Assembly (NCBI GenBank): GCA_014896375.1
Contig: JADBKN010000051.1
Span: 62,001 to 126,000, forward strand
DNA from: Bacillota bacterium
Lineage (GTDB): Bacteria; Bacillota; Sulfobacillia; RBS10-35; Bu92
Direction of reading: 5' to 3'
DNA length: 64,000 nucleotides
Part shown: positions 60,328 to 64,000 of the stretch, in pieces
Numbering within the stretch: the stretch's first letter is position 1
How the letters are laid out: the number at the start of each line of letters is the position of its first letter
Made by a program: the position numbers and the translations under genes
Notes under the pieces: generated by a model
Seen by the model: the letters and a program-made list of their open reading frames with translations, nothing else
What the model was told of the DNA's origin: nothing
The model's database searches: none

Positions 60328-61591
60328 GGCGCTTCCGGAGCTGCGGCGCATCGCCGAGGACCTGGGCCTGGAACCGCGCGAGACGCAGTTCTTCGAGGTC
60401 ACGGCGCACGAGCTCTACGCCCTCGCCGCCACGGGCCTTCCCGGCATGTACAGCCACTGGTCGTTCGGGCGCAACTACGAGCGGGAGCGCACGCGGCACG
60501 ACCAAGGCCGCGCGCGCATCTACGAGCTCGTCGTCAACCTCGAGCCGGCGCAGGCCTATCTCCTCGACCAGAACGGCGACGCCGAGCAGGCCTTCGTGGC
60601 CGCGCACGTACTGGGCCATGTCGACCTCTTCGGGCGCAACGCCTTCCACCGGCAGCAGCGGCTGGACATGGACCGCGTGCTGGCGGCCGCCAGCCTGCGC
60701 TTCGAAACCTATGCGCGCCAGCACGGCCCGCAGGCCGTGGAGCGCACGATCGATGCCGCCCACATGCTCATGTGGCACGCCACGCCGGAAGAGATGGCGC
60801 CGCCGCACCCTCCGGCCGACCCGCCCCCGGACCCCTACGCGCCGCTCTTCCCGGGGGCGCGCCGCGATCCGGACGCCGGCCGCGCGCGCCGCCGCGCGGA
60901 CGCCGAGCGTGCCCGGCGCAGCCTCGGTGAGCGCGATCTCCTGCGCTTCCTCATCACCCACGCCCCGGTGGAGGACTGGGAGCGCGACATCCTCGCCACC
61001 GTGCGCGAGGCCGCGCTCTACTTCCTGCCGCAGGCGCGGATCAAGATCCTCGCCGAGGGCTGGGCCTCCTTCTGGCACAAGCGCATCCTGCGCGCCTGGC
61101 GCGCGCCGCAGGGATGGGCCGTGCAGGAGGCGCGCCTGCACGCGTGGGTGGCCGGGCCGGGCGACCGCCGCCTGCTCAACCCGTACTGGCTGGGCCTCAC
61201 GATCCTTGAGCACCTCGCGGCCCAGGGCGTCGACATCCTCTCCCTCGCACGGGAAGAGTCGGACCGCTCCCTGGTGGGGCGCATCGACGAGCGCCTCGTC
61301 TACAGCGACGACACCCTGCGCGAGGTGGCGCTGCAGATCGAGGCGCGGCGCGAGCCCGGCGACCCGCCCGCGTGGGAGATCCTGCGCGACGCGCTGGTGC
61401 GCGCCGTGCCGGCGCTGCCGGAGGTGGACGTCCACGTGCGCGAGTGGGATGCCCGTCGCCTGGTGCTGGAGGCCGAGACGCCGGTGGAGGAGCGCTACGC
61501 GCGCGTGGTGCTGCAGGCCCTGGCCCGCCTCTGGCGCGGCGAGGCGTGGCTCGTGGCGCCGGGACAAGAGCTGAAGGGGGTGGCGGTGTGA
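60317..61591 (+). CDS. spoVR: SpoVR family protein
   Basis: A 424-residue protein: ETQFFEVTAHELYALAATGLPGMYSHWSFG, then VNLEPAQAYLLDQNGDAEQAFVAAHVLGHVDLFGRN, then ARIKILAEGWASFWHKRI and VHAW-like sequence. SpoVR is linked to spore cortex formation in B. subtilis. The ATG at 60317 has GGAGGTGG upstream and overlaps the yhbH stop by 11 bp. The next gene overlaps by 4 bp. Confidence 0.93.
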   Translation: MWREALPELRRIAEDLGLEPRETQFFEVTAHELYALAATGLPGMYSHWSFGRNYERERTRHDQGRARIYELVVNLEPAQAYLLDQNGDAEQAFVAAHVLGHVDLFGRNAFHRQQRLDMDRVLAAASLRFETYARQHGPQAVERTIDAAHMLMWHATPEEMAPPHPPADPPPDPYAPLFPGARRDPDAGRARRRADAERARRSLGERDLLRFLITHAPVEDWERDILATVREAALYFLPQARIKILAEGWASFWHKRILRAWRAPQGWAVQEARLHAWVAGPGDRRLLNPYWLGLTILEHLAAQGVDILSLAREESDRSLVGRIDERLVYSDDTLREVALQIEARREPGDPPAWEILRDALVRAVPALPEVDVHVREWDARRLVLEAETPVEERYARVVLQALARLWRGEAWLVAPGQELKGVAV

Positions 61592-63498
61592 CCCTGCTGA
61601 ACGACTACCTCTCTCCCGAACCGGAACCGGAAGGCTGGAAGGGCACGTTCGCCGAGTACTTCCCCAAGGTGCTGGAGAACCCGCGCCTGGCCCGCGGCGC
61701 TCACGCCCTTCTCCACGACGCCATCCTCGCGGCCGGCGTGAGCGAGCCGTCCGCGGGCGAGGCGCCCGACGGCACGGCGCCGCCGCGCCGCTACCGCATG
61801 TTCGAGCGCGAGATCTTCGGCCTCGACGACGTCCTCGACCAGATCGTGCGCGTGATTGAGGCCGGCGCGCGCGGGCTGGACATCCGCCGGCGCATCCTGC
61901 TTCTCGTCGGCCCGCCCGGGTCCGCGAAGTCGACGATCGTCACGCTCCTCAAGCGCCGTCTTGAAGCGTACACGCGCACGCCGGAGGGCGCCGTCTACGC
62001 CATCGCCGGCTGCCCTCTGCACGAGGATCCGCTGCACCTGCTGAACCCGACCGCGCGGGAGAGGCTGCGGCGCGAGACGGGCATCGTCGTCGAGGGCGAT
62101 CTCTGTCCCGTGTGTCAGCATCGCCTGGCCAACGAGTGGGAGGGCGACGTGGCCCGCGTGCCCGTGGAGCGCATCGTCTTTTCGGAGCAGGCCCGGGTGG
62201 GCATCGCCACCTTCGCCCCGTCGGACCCGAACGTCCAGGACGTGAGCGACCTCGTCGGCTCGATGGACCTCGTCAAGCTCCAGGAGTTCGGCGTGGAGTC
62301 CCACCCGCTCGCCTGGCGCTTCGACGGCGCCCTCGACGTGGCCAACCGCGGCATCTTCGAAGGCATCGAGCTCTTGAAGAGCAAATCGGAGCTGCTCTTC
62401 ACGCTCCTCACGGTGGCTCAGGAGCGCCAGATCAAGACCGGGCGCTTCGCGCTGGTCTACGCCGACATGGTCCTCCTCGCCCACACGAACGAGGCGGAGT
62501 TCCAGCGCTTCGTCGCCGAGCGCCGCAACGAGGCGCTGCAGTCGCGCACGTACGTCATCCGCGTGCCGTACAACCTGCGCTGGTCGGACGAGGTGCGCAT
62601 CTATGAGAAGCTCCTCGCCGAGTCCTCGGTGCGGGGGCACGTGGCGCCCTGGACGCTCAAGGCGGCCGCCGCCTGGGCGCTTCTCAGCCGCTACGAGAAG
62701 AACGAGAAGTACCCGCCGGCCCTCAAGCTCAAGCTCTACGACGGCCAGTTCGAGGGTGAGTACCGTCCTGCGCACGCCCAGGAGGCGCGGGAGCAGTCCC
62801 CGCGCGACGGCATGCGCGGCGTCTCCCCGCGCCAGGTCATCAACGCGCTCGCCCAGGCGCTCGTCGCCGCCAAGGTGCCCTGCATCCACCCGGTGGACGC
62901 GCTGAAAGCGCTGCGCGAGTCCCTCGCGCACCATGCCGGCGCGGAGACCAAGGAGGAGTCGGAGGCGCTCGTCGCCGCGCTCGCGGAGGTGCGCAAGGAG
63001 TACGACGACTGGGCCGTGAAAACGGTCAGCCGCGCGTTCATCGCCGCCTTCGACGACGCCGCGCAGGACATCCTGAAGAAGTATCTCGACATGGCCGAGG
63101 CCTCCCTGCGCAACGACCGCATCCGCGATCCCGTCACCGGCGAGTGGGTCGAGCCGGACGAGAAGTTCATGCGCTCCCTTGAGGACCTCATCGGCGTGAG
63201 CGCCGCGGCGCGCAAGTCGTTCCGCGAGGAGCTCATGGTGCGCGTGGCCGGCAGCCTGCGGCGCGGCGAGACCTTCCGCTACGACAGCCACCCCAAGCTG
63301 AAGCAGGCCATCGAGGCGCGCCTCTTCGCTGACCTGCAGGGCACCATCCGCACTACCGTGTCCTCGAAGATCCCCGACGAGGACCAGCGCGCCCGCCTGC
63401 GGGAGGTGAAGGAGCGGCTGATCGCGCGCGAGGGCTTCTGCGAGCACTGCGCCGAGGCGATCCTGCAGTATGTGGGGTACCTTCTGGAGCGGCGGTGA
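61588..63498 (+). CDS. prkA: PrkA serine protein kinase / AAA+ protein
   Basis: A 636-residue protein. Walker A GPPGSAKST (108-116), then YAIAGCPLHEDPLHLLNP, FSEQARVGIATFAPSDPNVQD and a Zn-ribbon-like CPVCQHR. The C-terminal block has RNDRIRDPVTGEWVEPDEKFM. PrkA was named a kinase, and recent work in B. subtilis describes ATP-dependent protease activity for it. The start is GTG 61588 in a GTGTGA overlap with spoVR. Length is normal. Translationally coupled to spoVR and yhbH. Confidence 0.93.
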   Translation: MTLLNDYLSPEPEPEGWKGTFAEYFPKVLENPRLARGAHALLHDAILAAGVSEPSAGEAPDGTAPPRRYRMFEREIFGLDDVLDQIVRVIEAGARGLDIRRRILLLVGPPGSAKSTIVTLLKRRLEAYTRTPEGAVYAIAGCPLHEDPLHLLNPTARERLRRETGIVVEGDLCPVCQHRLANEWEGDVARVPVERIVFSEQARVGIATFAPSDPNVQDVSDLVGSMDLVKLQEFGVESHPLAWRFDGALDVANRGIFEGIELLKSKSELLFTLLTVAQERQIKTGRFALVYADMVLLAHTNEAEFQRFVAERRNEALQSRTYVIRVPYNLRWSDEVRIYEKLLAESSVRGHVAPWTLKAAAAWALLSRYEKNEKYPPALKLKLYDGQFEGEYRPAHAQEAREQSPRDGMRGVSPRQVINALAQALVAAKVPCIHPVDALKALRESLAHHAGAETKEESEALVAALAEVRKEYDDWAVKTVSRAFIAAFDDAAQDILKKYLDMAEASLRNDRIRDPVTGEWVEPDEKFMRSLEDLIGVSAAARKSFREELMVRVAGSLRRGETFRYDSHPKLKQAIEARLFADLQGTIRTTVSSKIPDEDQRARLREVKERLIAREGFCEHCAEAILQYVGYLLERR

Positions 63499-63621
63499 GG
63501 ACGCGGGCATCACGCTCCCGCCTCCCCCGCGCGCGCCGTCACCCCCGCGCGCCGCCCCCCCCCCCCGCCGCGCGGCCTCCCGCGCCGCGCAGGAAGGAGC
63601 CGCCGCGGGGAGAATGCTCCT

Positions 63622-63655
63622 CTCTGGGCCGCCGCATGTCCGCAGCGGCCCAGAG
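63622..63655 (+). promoter_or_regulatory. 11-bp hairpin directly before the ribosome site of the hydroxyacyl-CoA dehydrogenase gene
   Basis: CTCTGGGCCGC (63622-63632) pairs exactly with GCGGCCCAGAG (63645-63655) around a 12-nt loop. The next bases, GGGAGG (63655-63660), are the SD for the GTG at 63669. A stem this close to the SD can modulate initiation. Confidence 0.5.
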
Positions 63656-63668
63656 GGAGGTCAAACCC

Positions 63669-64000
63669 GTGAGCGCAACCGAACCCCAGTCCGCTCCGCG
63701 TGTGCGCCTTCTCGGCGTGCTCGGCGCCGGCACCATGGGCGCCGCCATCGCCCACACGGCGGCGTTGCACGGCCTTCCGGCCGTCTGCGTCGACGTCTCC
63801 GCCGACATCCTGGACCGCGCGCGCCACCGCATCGACGGCCTCATGAAAGGCCGCATCGAACGCGGCAAGTTCACGGAAGAGGAGCGGCAGGCCGTGTGGG
63901 AGCGCCTGCACTTCACCACGGAGCGCGACCGCCTCGCCGAGGCCGACTTCGTCATCGAGGCGATCATCGAGGACCTCGGCGCCAAGAAGGCGGCCTTCGC
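63669..64000 (+). CDS. 3-hydroxyacyl-CoA dehydrogenase, N-terminal part (cut by the window edge)
   Basis: A GTG start at 63669 with GGGAGGT upstream opens 110 residues of NAD-binding domain: LGVLGAGTMGAAIAHTAALHG (the GxGxxG motif), a strand-end Asp in VCVDVS, RIERGKFTEEERQAVWERL, and ADFVIEAIIEDLGAKKAAF, where FVIEAI is typical of 3-hydroxybutyryl-CoA dehydrogenase. It oxidises 3-hydroxyacyl-CoA in beta-oxidation or runs the reverse step in butyrate-type metabolism. The rest lies outside. Confidence 0.9.
   Translation, partial: MSATEPQSAPRVRLLGVLGAGTMGAAIAHTAALHGLPAVCVDVSADILDRARHRIDGLMKGRIERGKFTEEERQAVWERLHFTTERDRLAEADFVIEAIIEDLGAKKAAF

Noticed and set aside
1-64000. rRNA, tRNA genes, transposases, prophage or integrase genes
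   Set aside because: None was recognised on either strand; rearranged zones lack any insertion-sequence coding sequence or terminal repeats.

Overview
The window is very GC-rich, with strong Shine-Dalgarno (SD) sites, frequent GTG and TTG starts and tightly overlapping genes. The prkA-yhbH-spoVR module, a Gmad2/PrcB-type lipoprotein, a VanW protein, a GbsR-type regulator and a pyruvoyl-dependent arginine decarboxylase point to a spore-forming high-GC member of the Bacillota (Thermaerobacter/Symbiobacterium/Limnochorda-like). That is inference from gene content; there is no rRNA or other taxonomic marker. The organism appears to use selenocysteine: selD has an in-frame UGA with a SECIS-like hairpin, and a carboxymuconolactone decarboxylase/AhpD-like gene at the left edge reads through an in-frame UGA to give a C-x-x-U motif.

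Layout, left to right. 0.1-3.8 kb: the AhpD-like selenoprotein, a CoxG-like protein, a nitrilase, a DinB protein and a 2H phosphoesterase. 3.9-10.1 kb: a complete cytochrome bd set, cydAB divergent from cydDC. 10.2-14.6 kb: an overlapping hutI - class V aminotransferase - ureohydrolase operon, then a small basic protein with a nucleotidyltransferase of the AbiEii/DUF6036 type. 14.7-19.7 kb: oligoendopeptidase F and an ABC-F ATPase with a short leader peptide and hairpins upstream, divergent from selD. 19.7-31.7 kb: mixed metabolism (spore-type lipoprotein, EamA transporters, a TPP-enzyme/acyl-CoA ligase pair, arginine decarboxylase, MFS, VanW, acetolactate synthase, NfeD/SPFH pair). 32.6-38.7 kb: an SPW membrane protein, a two-component system next to a secreted acidic repeat protein, a GbsR regulator with an epimerase-like gene, and a HAD phosphatase.

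38.8-44.5 kb: an MFS exporter, a PAP2 phosphatase whose frame runs into the antisense of a frameshifted MFS pseudogene, a repeat-rich gap, and an AlkX/YcaQ-type DNA glycosylase. 44.5-54.9 kb: a full dipeptide/oligopeptide ABC transporter (dppABCDF), then a damaged hydantoinase/oxoprolinase pair. hyuA carries an inverted, diverged copy of about 0.4 kb of the nearby dppD gene, hyuB is truncated, and fragments of a ThiY-like binding protein and a FMN-dependent hydroxyacid dehydrogenase follow. 54.9-59.3 kb: an SDR enzyme, a second DinB protein, a macro-domain protein, a MoaD-like protein whose Gly-Gly is followed by four extra residues, a BNR-repeat protein, and a 5'-truncated MFS gene. 59.3-63.5 kb: yhbH-spoVR-prkA. 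A 3-hydroxyacyl-CoA dehydrogenase gene starts at the right edge.

The most notable observations are the C-x-x-U selenoprotein, the ABC-F leader-peptide arrangement, the inverted dppD duplication inside hyuA, the MoaD-like precursor, and the two 22-bp direct repeats 52 bp apart upstream of dppA. No tRNA, rRNA, CRISPR array or insertion-sequence transposase was found.
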